The notes under the pieces: generated by a model
Database searches by the model: none
What the model was told of the DNA's origin: nothing
Seen by the model: the letters and a program-made list of their open reading frames with translations, nothing else
Translations under genes and position numbers: made by a program
Shown here: one piece after another, positions 33,829-42,395 of the stretch
Layout: each line of letters starts with the position of its first letter
How positions within the stretch are numbered: position 1 is the first letter of the stretch
NCBI GenBank assembly: GCA_022563195.1
Contig: JADFNV010000004.1
Location: forward strand, 39,219 to 103,218
From: Pseudomonadota bacterium
GTDB lineage: Bacteria > Pseudomonadota > Gammaproteobacteria > Steroidobacterales > Woeseiaceae
Direction of reading: 5' to 3'
Length of the DNA stretch: 64,000 bases

Positions 33829-34347
33829 CTATTTCACGGTGATAGTGACCAGCTCCGACATTATGGGCGGATCATGGGGAAAATGCAGATGGTCGCCAAG
33901 CAACAGGCGCAGTGTGTGTTTGCCGGAATCCAGCGTCAGTTGCGTCGAGGTACTGGCATCGCCGAAGTGAATATGGTTGCTATCCGCGGGTATGGGTAAT
34001 GCCAGATTCGGCAGCCCTGTGTCGATAAGAAGGTGATGATGCCCCGAATGCGCTTGGGTCTCACCCGCTGCCACGACGCTCATCGCCTCGATTCCGAACT
34101 CAATATTAATGGGATTAGAAACCGTATCACCGTTCTCCGGCGTTATGAAAAATACCCTGGCGTCAGCTGGAGATGCGGTTCGAGGCAGCGCAGCGACGAC
34201 ATCCACTACAGTGGGTTCCGGTTCATTACTGGCCAGAGCATCAGACGCCGATGGCTCGGGAGCGTCGGTCTCGCTTTGGCTACACGCACCTGCGAGCAGA
34301 AGCGATGTCATCATGGTGACAAGAAAGAGTCGTGGTTTCAGTCGCAT
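33829..34347 (-). CDS. DUF4399 lipoprotein
   Basis: 172 residues. Signal peptide with lipobox LAGAC (Cys22), a low-complexity acidic linker, then a DUF4399 domain (about 65-172): FFITPENGDTV, SGHHHLLIDTGLPNL, the His-rich DSNHIHFGDA and LRLLLGDHLHFPHDPP. The many conserved histidines suggest metal binding, but no function is established. The upstream region contains the palindrome at 34389-34412. Confidence 0.82.
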   Translation of the reverse strand: MRLKPRLFLVTMMTSLLLAGACSQSETDAPEPSASDALASNEPEPTVVDVVAALPRTASPADARVFFITPENGDTVSNPINIEFGIEAMSVVAAGETQAHSGHHHLLIDTGLPNLALPIPADSNHIHFGDASTSTQLTLDSGKHTLRLLLGDHLHFPHDPPIMSELVTITVK

Positions 34348-34388
34348 GCTGTGTCTCCTGTGGCGCTTGGAAGATCGCCAATATTAAC

Positions 34389-34412
34389 CCGGATTAATCA
34401 TAAATACGCCGG
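34389..34412. repeat. Imperfect palindrome related to the dinB-upstream element
   Basis: Starts CCGGATTAATCAT and ends ATACGCCGG. It matches 20 of 24 positions of the central part of the 26549-26574 palindrome. On the minus strand it is followed directly by GGTTAATATTGG (a possible -10) and then the DUF4399 gene 41 bp away. Like the other copy, it also sits just after the stop of the preceding minus-strand gene. Confidence 0.45.
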
Positions 34413-34432
34413 CGTCCTGCGTCCAAAATAAA

Positions 34433-35692
34433 TCAGATCGAAAATGCGGCAATCGCGAGTGCGCCGAGCATCGTCAGCAGGAAGCCCGCCCCGTAGGTGA
34501 CCGTGAGCACCATGTACTTTAGAAATGTGACGAATCGACGCTGGCCATAGACATTCCGCATCGCGATAAACAGGTAGACCGGTACATATAGGGAGACGGC
34601 GACCACAGTCAGAGTCACGGCGCCCTCCGGCAGACCGAGCAAACCGACTAACCGCGAAAACAGGATTTCCAGCGTCAGTATCAGGAAAAAGAAGGCGTGG
34701 AAATGCACGAAAAACAACAGGTGCTCGACGTAGTAGCGACGCGACAGCGGGTAGAGAGCTTTGAGGACCAGGGCCATCAGCGGCAGCAAGATGATCAGGG
34801 CGGCCGGAACCTTATCCAGCACCTTGTCCATGAGCATGCGTCCGTCATCGAGGTTCACGCGTTCGCAGACATGCTGCAGGCGCTCAGGCGTAAGCCGTCG
34901 GGCCAGCCAGTCGGGCATGTCTTCGATGTCGGATGCATCGACTCTGCAGTCCTCGCCCGTATCGTTAACGTCTTCTTCGACGCCTGATTCATCCGAATCG
35001 GTAGACCCGGTTTCGACTCCTGCCTCTTCGATGGGTTGCGGCTCGAAGAACAGGCTAAGTTCCTCGCGCGGATCGAAAAAAGCCACAACGAAAAAAACAA
35101 CGCTCATCACCAGGTACATGCGAAAAGGAGGCATGTAACGCGCGCGACGACCCTTCAGATAATCACGGGTCAGGCTGCCCGGGCGAATCATGAGGGGGAT
35201 CAGTGTCTGCCAGATGCGCGAGTCGATTTCCAGGAGATCGCCGAAAGCATCTGCGATGAGTTCCCAGAGACTGATCAGGCGGCCACGTGCGCGCTGACCG
35301 CAATGACCGCAATACTGACCACGCAGTCTGGCGCTGCAATTCAGGCAATTGGGCGTCTCATCAAGTGGAATTTGATGCGTATTGTCCTCGCGAAGGACGC
35401 GAGTGCTTATCGCAACGTGTTCGCCGAAGTGGGCAGCACAATCAGCATCGATATCTGCGCCGGCGCCATCGAGAAACTCATCGAGTGCCTCGTCCGTTTC
35501 GAAAAAGTGCTGGCAAACGCGACGGGCACGCTCGTCTTCCTTATCCGGTAGCGAAAAAACACGACAGTCCGCCATGCCAGCAAGACGTAATGAATTGCGG
35601 ACATGGTCCTCAAGCCACTCACCGTGGTCGTCAACGACGTCATGGTCTACGAAGAACGTTACTTCGTAGATGGGTCCTTGTCCTGTTGTCAT
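34433..35692 (-). CDS. DUF4286-DUF3667 membrane protein
   Basis: 419 residues. Residues 1-100 resemble DUF4286, an EthD-like ferredoxin fold (YEVTFFVDHDVVDDHGEWLEDH). Next is a zinc-ribbon start of DUF3667, CLNCSARLRGQYCGHCGQ (about 115-133), then PGSLTRDYLKGRRARYMPPFR and a membrane segment. An acidic loop (about 215-250) precedes several C-terminal transmembrane helices. Neither domain has a known function, and I have not met the combination as a described protein. 9 bp after fadE, so probably co-transcribed. Confidence 0.75.
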   Translation of the reverse strand: MTTGQGPIYEVTFFVDHDVVDDHGEWLEDHVRNSLRLAGMADCRVFSLPDKEDERARRVCQHFFETDEALDEFLDGAGADIDADCAAHFGEHVAISTRVLREDNTHQIPLDETPNCLNCSARLRGQYCGHCGQRARGRLISLWELIADAFGDLLEIDSRIWQTLIPLMIRPGSLTRDYLKGRRARYMPPFRMYLVMSVVFFVVAFFDPREELSLFFEPQPIEEAGVETGSTDSDESGVEEDVNDTGEDCRVDASDIEDMPDWLARRLTPERLQHVCERVNLDDGRMLMDKVLDKVPAALIILLPLMALVLKALYPLSRRYYVEHLLFFVHFHAFFFLILTLEILFSRLVGLLGLPEGAVTLTVVAVSLYVPVYLFIAMRNVYGQRRFVTFLKYMVLTVTYGAGFLLTMLGALAIAAFSI

Positions 35693-35701
35693 GATACTGG
35701 T

Positions 35702-38278
35702 TCAGCTTGTCTTGATTTTCTTCTTTCGTCTGGTTTTCTTTCGCGGTACGGTTATTTTGCGCTGTGTGGCGGTTTTTCGGGCCTTGCTGTTCGTCCTAGG
35801 TACCGCGGCTTCGGCAAGCGTGCTTGTCGAATGCTTCGCCCCGTGCATAAGCTCCTCGGGCGCGAAGTCATCGACGGCCAGCAGAGCGGCTACTTTTTCG
35901 TGGTAGCGGCGCAATTCGCGGGCTTCTTTTTTGCTGACAATTTCAGCGCGCTCCGCTTCTTCGAGTTGCGCAGCGAAATCCTCGGCGTCAATCAGGCCTT
36001 CTTTCTGCGCCTGTCGCAGCCGACGTTCCAGAGGGGCCAGTTTTTCCGACAGCTCGAGCGCTTCCTGCAGGAGACCCAGGGGATTGCCTGGCTCCAGAGT
36101 TGTGTAAGCCTGCTGACTAAGCCGCTCGCGTGCCTCTCCTGAGCGGGTCATCAGATCAACGACTTTGAGACCTAGCGTATCGGAGGGCGCCGAGTAGGTT
36201 CTGCCCCGTGGGAAAATGAATATGCGCAGGAATGCTGCAGCCCATCGATTCGGAAGGTTGCGCAGGAAAGCGTGCAATGCTTCCTGGGCCTGGTACATCA
36301 ATGTACGGACCGACCATTCGACCAGCGGCAGATCGGTCGCTCGGCGTCCCTGGTTCTCGAAGTGCTTGAGTACGGTCGATGCTAGATAAATCGAACTCAG
36401 GATATCGCCCAGGCGTGCAGATAACAGCTCGCGTTTCTTGAGTTCGCCGCCGAGCGTCAGCATAGCGAAGTCGGACGCAAGCGCGAATGCAGCGCTGTAG
36501 CGGTTTATATTCTGGTAGTAGCGACGTGTTGGAGTGTTGAGTGGCACGCGGCTGAATTTCGCATGCGTGAGCGCCAGGAAAAAAGAGCGAGCGAGATTAC
36601 TGATGGCGTAGCCGATATGGCCGAACAATGCGTTATCGAAATCTACCAGACCTTGATCGGTGTCTTCGTCACCAGCGGCTTGCAACTCTTTTAGAACGAA
36701 CGGATGGCAACGGATCGCACCCTGGCCATAAATAATCAGACTCCGCGTCAGGATATTCGCGCCCTCGACAGTAATTGCGATCGGCGTCCCCATGTAGGCA
36801 CGACCAACGTAGTTCTTGGGTCCCAACATGATGGCCTTGCCGCCATGAACATCCATCGTATCATTCGCGATCTTGCGGCCGAGTTCGGTGCAGTGATACT
36901 TGAGAATTGCCGACGGAACAGCGGGCTTTTCACCTTGGTCGATGGCACCCGCCGTGACCGATATGGCCGCATTCATTATGTATGTATGTCCGGCTATGCG
37001 GGTCAAAGCCTCGCCGACGCCTTCGAAATTCGCAATTGATGTATTGAACTGCTTGCGAATTTTCGCGTATGCACCGGTCGCGTAGACGGCGGCCTGTCCT
37101 CCACCTGCTGCAGTGGACGGCAAGGTAATCGCGCGACCGACCGACAGCAGTTCGACCAGCATTTTCCAGCCTTTGCCCGCCATTTCCTGACCGCCGATGA
37201 TGTAGTCGAGCGGCACGAAGACATCTTCACCCGACGTAGGGCCATTCTGGAACGCGATGCTCATAGGGTAATGACGTCGTCCGACCGTTACGCCCGGTGT
37301 GTCAGTCGGAATCAGTGCGGCGGTGATGCCGTATTTGTCCTTATCGCCAATCAGGTGATCGGGGTCATAGAGCTTGAAAGCGAGTCCAAGAACGGTCGCC
37401 ACGGGCGCCAGCGTAATGTAGCGCTTGTTCCAGTTCAGTCGCATGCCGATGATCTGTTTGCCATGCCATTTGCCCTTGCAGACGACCCCGCTGTCTATCA
37501 ACGCTGCAGCGTCAGAGCCCGCTTCGGGCGAGGTAAGCGCGAAACACGGAATCTCCGAACCGGCGGCCAAGCCTGGAAGGTAATGATTCTTTTGCTCCTC
37601 GGTGCCGTAATGCAGCAGGAGTTCCGCCGGGCCGAGAGAGTTCGGCACGCCCACCGTCGATGCTGCAGTCGCGCTGCGGCTCGCAAGTTTTGTGATGATC
37701 ATGGCGTTGGCATAGGCCGAAAATTCAAGCCCGCCATATTTCCTGGGGATGATCATCCCGAAAAACCTGTTATCGATAATGAAGTCCCACACTTCCTTCG
37801 GCATGTCTGCCCGCTTGTGACAGATTTCCCAATCGTCGATCATTCTGCAGAGCTCTTCGCAAGGTCCGTCGACAAACGCCTGTTCCTCATCGGAAAGCTG
37901 CGGTGCCGGAAAAGACATGAGACGGTCCCAGTCGGGCATCCCCGAAAACAATTCGCCATCCCACCAGACGTTTCCGGCCGCGAGCGCCTCGCGCTCAGTG
38001 TCCGACATCTTAGGTAGCATCTTTCGATAGAGTTCCAGAAGGGGCTTGGTTATTTTTTCGCGCCGTAATTCGACGAGGTTTGGCACGATCATTGCGCCAA
38101 AGCCCAGCCACATCACCAGCAGCCAGAGCCAGGAACCGTCTCCGAGAATCGTGTAAGCGAGCAGTGTAAGCCCGGTAGCGATGGTCGATGTGCGTAGATT
38201 CATACGCTGATAGGCAAGATAGATGCCGCCGCCGATAAAGAGCAGCAACCAAAGCAAACTGACGAACAAACTGGACAA
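35702..38278 (-). CDS. fadE: Acyl-CoA dehydrogenase FadE
   Basis: 858 residues. Catalyses the first step of fatty-acid beta-oxidation. Two or three N-terminal membrane helices, then the ACAD core with FGMIIPRKYGGLEFSAYA, CFALTSPEAGSDAA (FAD-binding) and the DVHGGKAIMLGP region, plus the FadE-specific long C-terminal part. It resembles E. coli FadE (814 residues) throughout, with an extra Lys/Arg-rich tail in the last 25 residues (RKKTRRKKKIK). Start is TTG 38278 with GAGGT 7 bp upstream. Confidence 0.92.
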   Translation of the reverse strand: MSSLFVSLLWLLLFIGGGIYLAYQRMNLRTSTIATGLTLLAYTILGDGSWLWLLVMWLGFGAMIVPNLVELRREKITKPLLELYRKMLPKMSDTEREALAAGNVWWDGELFSGMPDWDRLMSFPAPQLSDEEQAFVDGPCEELCRMIDDWEICHKRADMPKEVWDFIIDNRFFGMIIPRKYGGLEFSAYANAMIITKLASRSATAASTVGVPNSLGPAELLLHYGTEEQKNHYLPGLAAGSEIPCFALTSPEAGSDAAALIDSGVVCKGKWHGKQIIGMRLNWNKRYITLAPVATVLGLAFKLYDPDHLIGDKDKYGITAALIPTDTPGVTVGRRHYPMSIAFQNGPTSGEDVFVPLDYIIGGQEMAGKGWKMLVELLSVGRAITLPSTAAGGGQAAVYATGAYAKIRKQFNTSIANFEGVGEALTRIAGHTYIMNAAISVTAGAIDQGEKPAVPSAILKYHCTELGRKIANDTMDVHGGKAIMLGPKNYVGRAYMGTPIAITVEGANILTRSLIIYGQGAIRCHPFVLKELQAAGDEDTDQGLVDFDNALFGHIGYAISNLARSFFLALTHAKFSRVPLNTPTRRYYQNINRYSAAFALASDFAMLTLGGELKKRELLSARLGDILSSIYLASTVLKHFENQGRRATDLPLVEWSVRTLMYQAQEALHAFLRNLPNRWAAAFLRIFIFPRGRTYSAPSDTLGLKVVDLMTRSGEARERLSQQAYTTLEPGNPLGLLQEALELSEKLAPLERRLRQAQKEGLIDAEDFAAQLEEAERAEIVSKKEARELRRYHEKVAALLAVDDFAPEELMHGAKHSTSTLAEAAVPRTNSKARKTATQRKITVPRKKTRRKKKIKTS

Positions 38279-38357
38279 GTGACCTACCTCTGAGCAATCT
38301 GACTGTTGTGATCAACCCTATCATCGAGGCGCGGTGCGTGCCATCACTGGCGTCACA

Positions 38358-39335
38358 TCAGAGCAGCTCCTCAATGGCCGCGCGCTCTTCACGCAGTTCG
38401 GTCTCTGTCGCGTTCATGCGCGAACGACTAAAGTCGTTGACGTCCAGATCCTGCACAATCTCGTAGTTGCCGTCTCGGCAACGCACCGGGTAGGAGTAAA
38501 CGATGCCAGGCTCGATGCCATAACTGCCGTCTGCCGGAATAGCCATGCTAACCCACGTATCGTCGGATGTTCCCAAGGCCCAATCATGCATGTGATCAAT
38601 GGCTGCAGACGCCGCAGAAGCAGCCGACGAAGCGCCGCGAGCTGCAATGATCTCTGCGCCGCGTTGCTGGACAACCGGAATGAATTTATCGCGTAGCCAC
38701 TGATGATCAATAAGATCCAGCGCGCTGGTGCCGTTGATCGTCGCATGATGGACATCAGGGTACTGTGTTGCGGAGTGATTGCCCCAGATCGTCATGCAGC
38801 GCACATCACTGACATGGCTGTTGGTTTTCGCAGCGAGTTGTGCGATCGCGCGGTTATGGTCCAGTCTCGTCATTGCGGTGAAGTTGCGAGGGCTGATGTC
38901 GGGGGCATTGCTGCTTGCAATCAATGCGTTGGTATTCGCCGGGTTGCCGACTACGAGGACCCGAATATTGCGGCTCGCGTGATCATTGATAGCCTTGCCC
39001 TGTACCGAAAATATCTGCGCATTGGCTTCCAGTAATTCCTTGCGTTCCATACCCGGCCCACGTGGTCGCGCGCCGACAAGCAACGCGAAGTCACTATCGG
39101 TGAAGGCAATAACGGGATCGTCGGTGGCGATCACGCCAGCCAATGTGTCAAATGCGCAATCATCGAGCTCCATCACGACGCCGTTGAGTGCAGGCATTGC
39201 GGGCGGAATCTCGAGCAACTGCAAGGCGACGGGCTGATCCGTGCCGAGCATTTGGCCCGACGCGATACGAAAGGCAAGCTGATAGCCGATCTGGCCGGCA
39301 GCGCCCGTTATGGTGACGCGAACTGGTGACTTCAT
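38358..39335 (-). CDS. mdh: Malate dehydrogenase
   Basis: 325 residues of the NAD-dependent type found in Burkholderia and xanthomonads. NAD-binding [19 protein letters not shown] (residues 6-24), substrate-binding arginines in [27 protein letters not shown], the LDHNRA segment and catalytic His in [17 protein letters not shown] cycle enzyme. Stands alone between fadE and the sigma-factor pair. Confidence 0.95.
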   Translation of the reverse strand: MKSPVRVTITGAAGQIGYQLAFRIASGQMLGTDQPVALQLLEIPPAMPALNGVVMELDDCAFDTLAGVIATDDPVIAFTDSDFALLVGARPRGPGMERKELLEANAQIFSVQGKAINDHASRNIRVLVVGNPANTNALIASSNAPDISPRNFTAMTRLDHNRAIAQLAAKTNSHVSDVRCMTIWGNHSATQYPDVHHATINGTSALDLIDHQWLRDKFIPVVQQRGAEIIAARGASSAASAASAAIDHMHDWALGTSDDTWVSMAIPADGSYGIEPGIVYSYPVRCRDGNYEIVQDLDVNDFSRSRMNATETELREERAAIEELL

Positions 39336-39389
39336 CGATGTATTCCTGCAGGACCGTTCTTTTAATGTTGGTAGAGGCCGGGAATATTA

Positions 39390-39420
39390 GCACTCCATCA
39401 AGGTAGTATTGATGGAGTGC
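39390..39420 (-). terminator. Hairpin after the sigma/anti-sigma genes
   Basis: Perfect 11-bp stem GCACTCCATCA (39390-39400) with TGATGGAGTGC (39410-39420) and a 9-base loop, 35 bp after the anti-sigma stop on the minus strand. The tail on that side is TAATATT, a weak U-tract, so termination is likely but not certain. Confidence 0.5.
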
Positions 39421-39454
39421 CAGCACTGGCATCGCGACACAGCACTGTCCGTAG

Positions 39455-40000
39455 TCAGTCTCGGGGCATCTCGAAATCAGGGAATGCCCTGGCCAGCTGT
39501 TCACGCTGTTGCTCGGCTTCGTCGGACAAGCCGGCTTCTTCAAGTTCGCTAATGCATGCAAGCCAGATCGCAGGAACCTCCCTGGATTCATCATTGCAGC
39601 CACGTACTGACCCCATCGCCGAGGCGGCTTTCGATGCTCCGCCTGCCAGGATTCCTACTGGCGGGGGTTCCGCACCGTATATGTCTATGCTCCCATTGAC
39701 CTCGAGAGCTTCTTGCCTGTCGGGTGCTGGCGGCATATCGCTGATCACACTTTCAGGCGTCGGTACGCGCACCATCTGCAACATGACTGCCAGGCTAATC
39801 GCGATAGTCGCTGCCCAGGCAACGGGTCGCGTCCATGATGCTGGTCGAGAATAATGTGGGTGCACCGCCCTGGCAGCCTGGCGCAAAATTGCCTTGTTCA
39901 AATCGTCCGGCGTATGCTCGTCGGCCAGATCGCGATAGGTGTCAGAGACGAGATCGTCGGCCTCGCCATCAGTTTCGGCGTGCTGTCGTTCGTTTGTCAT
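39455..40000 (-). CDS. Putative anti-sigma factor (single-pass membrane protein)
   Basis: 181 residues. An acidic cytoplasmic N-terminus (about 1-55) precedes one transmembrane helix (PVAWAATIAISLAVMLQMV, about 63-81) and a Pro/Gly-rich periplasmic part ending in a charged helix with CISELEEAGLSDEAEQQ. The assignment rests on coupling (ATGA overlap) to an ECF sigma factor and on topology. No zinc-type anti-sigma motif (HXXXCXXC) is visible, so it may belong to another class. Confidence 0.6.
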   Translation of the reverse strand: MTNERQHAETDGEADDLVSDTYRDLADEHTPDDLNKAILRQAARAVHPHYSRPASWTRPVAWAATIAISLAVMLQMVRVPTPESVISDMPPAPDRQEALEVNGSIDIYGAEPPPVGILAGGASKAASAMGSVRGCNDESREVPAIWLACISELEEAGLSDEAEQQREQLARAFPDFEMPRD

Positions 40001-40554
40001 GATGCCTCCGCAGGCTCGCCGATTGCAGCGCGCAACTTCTTGACCGCATAGCGAAGCCGGCTTTTCGCGGTTTCGAAATTGCTCCCGGTTACGGACGCGA
40101 TCTGGTCGACCGTCAGGCCTGCCTCCTGATGTAACAAGAAGGCGTCTCGCTGTTCTTCCGGTAGCTCTTGAAGTGCGGCGTCAAGGCGTCGCAGCAGAAG
40201 GCCCCGCTCGGTCAGGGTCTCGGGCGACTCACTGGGGTTCGGGTAACTATCGGGCTCGACATCAACGGTGTGTGAGTGACGTTTGTTACGGCGAATATGA
40301 TCGATGAAGCAATTATGTGCGACACGATACATAAAGGTCGTGAATTTCGCAGTCGGGCGATAGCTTGAGCGCGCCTTGATGATCTTGCCCCAGACCTCCT
40401 GGAAAATATCTTCAGCACTGTCGGGATGCCGGCAACGATGTAACAGGTATCGGTACAGGGCATCATTGTGGCGTCGATACAAAGTTTCAAATGCCGCCAC
40501 ATCGCCATCGATATAGCGAAGCATCAAAGCGGTATCTTCAGGCGCTGGCTCCAT
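39997..40554 (-). CDS. ECF-type RNA polymerase sigma factor
   Basis: About 185 residues from ATG 40554; in-frame starts at 40611 and 40650 are possible but lack family similarity. Region 2 is present: AFETLYRRHNDALYRYLL, DSAEDIFQEVWGKI and FTTFMYRVAHNCFIDHIRR. Region 4 is ELPEEQRDAFLLHQEAGLTVDQIASVTGSNFETAKSRLRYA. The target promoters cannot be inferred. Operon with the putative anti-sigma gene. Confidence 0.88.
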   Translation of the reverse strand: MEPAPEDTALMLRYIDGDVAAFETLYRRHNDALYRYLLHRCRHPDSAEDIFQEVWGKIIKARSSYRPTAKFTTFMYRVAHNCFIDHIRRNKRHSHTVDVEPDSYPNPSESPETLTERGLLLRRLDAALQELPEEQRDAFLLHQEAGLTVDQIASVTGSNFETAKSRLRYAVKKLRAAIGEPAEAS

Positions 40555-40794
40555 CACCGCAGCATAGGCGACAGCCGCAGTGCGTGAAAGCAGCAGCTTC
40601 GTCTGAACCATGGCCAACACGTTTGCTACCACGGTCTTGTTTCCGGGCAAGCGTCGAGTATCCGCTCAAGGCGTGTAAAGGAATACTGGGCGCATATCTC
40701 GTAACTCATTGATATCTGGATTCTGTTAGAACCATCTCAGACACTATAAACGCCCGTCAGGGCAGTCATGGGTTAGCGATGAGCCAAATAGGGC
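40555..40794. other. Non-coding stretch between the sigma factor and the GntR/ABC operon
   Basis: About 240 bp that may hold the sigma-factor promoter on the minus strand. I see a small GCCC-GTCA-GGGC hairpin and two in-frame alternative sigma-factor starts, but no gene or convincing promoter. Confidence 0.4.
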
Positions 40795-40835
40795 TTGCAA
40801 TATGAGTTTTTAGTGTTATAGTCAACTATAACACT
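40795..40835 (+). promoter_or_regulatory. Promoter with overlapping YtrA-type operator
   Basis: -35 TTGCAA (40795-40800), 16-bp spacer, -10 TATAGT (40817-40822). A 24-bp inverted repeat covers the -10 and the start site: AGTGTTATAGT (40812-40822), CA, ACTATAACACT (40825-40835). The outer AGTGT...ACACT arms resemble sites reported for YtrA-family GntR repressors, and such a regulator is encoded 330 bp downstream. Placement predicts repression. Confidence 0.75.
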
Positions 40836-40870
40836 AGTTCACCAAGGGCGAGACCCGAAGGGACACTGCA

Positions 40871-41092
40871 ATGAAATCTGTGATGAGGCAATACATGAAT
40901 GACATTGTCAGCCTCACGATCATGCTGCTCATGACCGTGGCACTGGTTGCCGGAGAGGCAGATGCAACCGTTCGCGACAAGGTACACAGCGAATCCGGCT
41001 TCGCGGTCGCCACGATGTCGGCATGTCTCGATGACATGTTCATTAATGCGATCCATAAAGTGATCGAGATTCGACTGGACATTGATGATTAG
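40871..41092 (+). CDS. Small secreted or membrane protein, first gene of the GntR/ABC operon
   Basis: 73 residues. Start ATG 40871 with AAGGGA about 7 bp upstream. Residues about 10-32 are hydrophobic (IVSLTIMLLMTVALVAGEADA), with a possible signal-peptidase site after ADA; the rest is short, soluble and contains one cysteine. No family recognised. Its interest lies in being the first frame after the operator, so it would be induced with the transporter. Confidence 0.5.
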   Translation: MKSVMRQYMNDIVSLTIMLLMTVALVAGEADATVRDKVHSESGFAVATMSACLDDMFINAIHKVIEIRLDIDD

Positions 41093-41161
41093 CCGGACTG
41101 TCGGAGCGAGTATGGCAACGTTTTTAGTTTCCGTTAATTAAATTTTGGTATCGGACAAATA

Positions 41162-41545
41162 ATGAACCCGAATTGGAATGAAGATTTGCCGATTTATCGG
41201 CAGCTGCGGGATCGCGTCGTTGCGATGATTCTGGAGGGGGTTCTGGCTGATGGCGACGTCTTGCCATCGGTGCGCAATGTTGCCGCCGAGTATCGGCTGA
41301 ATCCATTGACGGTATTAAAAGGTTATCAGGAGCTTGTCGACGAGGGGCTCGTAGAAAAAAAGCGTGGCCGAGGCATGTTCGTAACCGATGGAGCAAGGCG
41401 GCAATTGTTCAAGGATGAACGACGGCGCTTTATCGACAAGGAATGGCCAATGGTACGCGCAACCATCGAGCGGCTTGGTCTCGATACCGCCACATTGTTG
41501 GCAGAAGTCAAACAGTCAGACAAAGCAGGAGGCACGAATGACTAG
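41162..41545 (+). CDS. GntR-family transcriptional regulator, YtrA subfamily
   Basis: 127 residues. An N-terminal winged helix with PIYRQLRDRVVAMILEGVL, LPSVRNVAAEYRLNPLTVLKGYQELVDEGLVEKKRGRGMFV, is followed by only a short helical dimerisation tail, the mark of the YtrA subfamily. These repress adjacent ABC transporter operons and respond to envelope stress or antibiotics. Overlaps the ATPase start by 8 bp. Confidence 0.9.
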   Translation: MNPNWNEDLPIYRQLRDRVVAMILEGVLADGDVLPSVRNVAAEYRLNPLTVLKGYQELVDEGLVEKKRGRGMFVTDGARRQLFKDERRRFIDKEWPMVRATIERLGLDTATLLAEVKQSDKAGGTND

Positions 41546-42395
41546 CCTGGTTACAGCCCGTGGCATATCAAAGAGCTATGGAACAGTTCGCGCGATTGAC
41601 AATGTCAGTTTTGAGATCGAAAAGGGCAAGATTATGGGGCTCATCGGTCCAAACGGAGCGGGAAAGACAACCCTGCTCAAGGCCGTACTTGGGCTGACCG
41701 ACTGTGAAGGACAGCTGTCAGTGCTGGGACTCGATCCGTTCCGGCAGCGTAAGGAGCTGATGGAAAAAATCTGTTTCATTGCGGACGTTGCGGTCTTGCC
41801 TCGCTGGATCAGAGTTTCCCAGTTGCTGGATTTCATGGCAGCTACCCACCCGAATTTTTCGCGAACTCGTACCGACGAGTTGCTTTCCCACACCAAGGTT
41901 CGTCCAAACGCAAAAGTCAGAGAACTGTCGAAAGGTATGGTCACTCAGCTGCATCTGTCGATCATTATGGCAATTGATGCCAGCTTGCTTGTCCTCGACG
42001 AACCGACGCTCGGTCTCGACATCATTTTTCGCAAGGAATTTTATGACAACTTATTGAATGATTACTTCGATGGTGAAAAGACGATTCTGATCACGACGCA
42101 CCAGGTTGAGGAAATCGAGAATTTGCTGACCGATATCATGTTTATCAATGATGGCCGTATCCTGCTCCACGCCAGCATGGAATCGTTACCGGAGTCCTTT
42201 GCCGAGTTGATGACTTCGGGCGAGGATGCCGATGTTGCCCGACGTCTCGGGCCCATTTATGAGCGCGATGTATTCGGCAAAAAAGTCATGACGTTCAAAG
42301 ATATCGACCGTGACCAACTGAATGGCCTTGGAGAAACGCATACGCCGTCGGTGGCCGACCTGTTCGTCGCCATGGTCAAAGGAGCAGCCGCATGA
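41538..42395 (+). CDS. ABC transporter ATP-binding protein (YtrB-like)
   Basis: 285 residues from ATG 41538 with AGGAGG upstream; the longer frame overlaps the regulator. Walker A GPNGAGKTTL, signature region ELSKGMVTQLHLS (a divergent LSKGM instead of LSGGQ), Walker B LLVLDEPTLGLD and H-loop TTHQVEE. Its substrate is unknown; YtrA-linked transporters are often involved in resistance or cell-wall stress. Overlaps the permease start (ATGA). Confidence 0.9.
   Translation: MTSLVTARGISKSYGTVRAIDNVSFEIEKGKIMGLIGPNGAGKTTLLKAVLGLTDCEGQLSVLGLDPFRQRKELMEKICFIADVAVLPRWIRVSQLLDFMAATHPNFSRTRTDELLSHTKVRPNAKVRELSKGMVTQLHLSIIMAIDASLLVLDEPTLGLDIIFRKEFYDNLLNDYFDGEKTILITTHQVEEIENLLTDIMFINDGRILLHASMESLPESFAELMTSGEDADVARRLGPIYERDVFGKKVMTFKDIDRDQLNGLGETHTPSVADLFVAMVKGAAA

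Noticed and set aside
40826..41056. A minus-strand frame of about 76 codons opposite the small operon gene
   Set aside because: It lies wholly antisense to the 73-residue plus-strand gene, which has a promoter, operator, ribosome site and hydrophobic segment; the minus frame has no signal or ribosome site.
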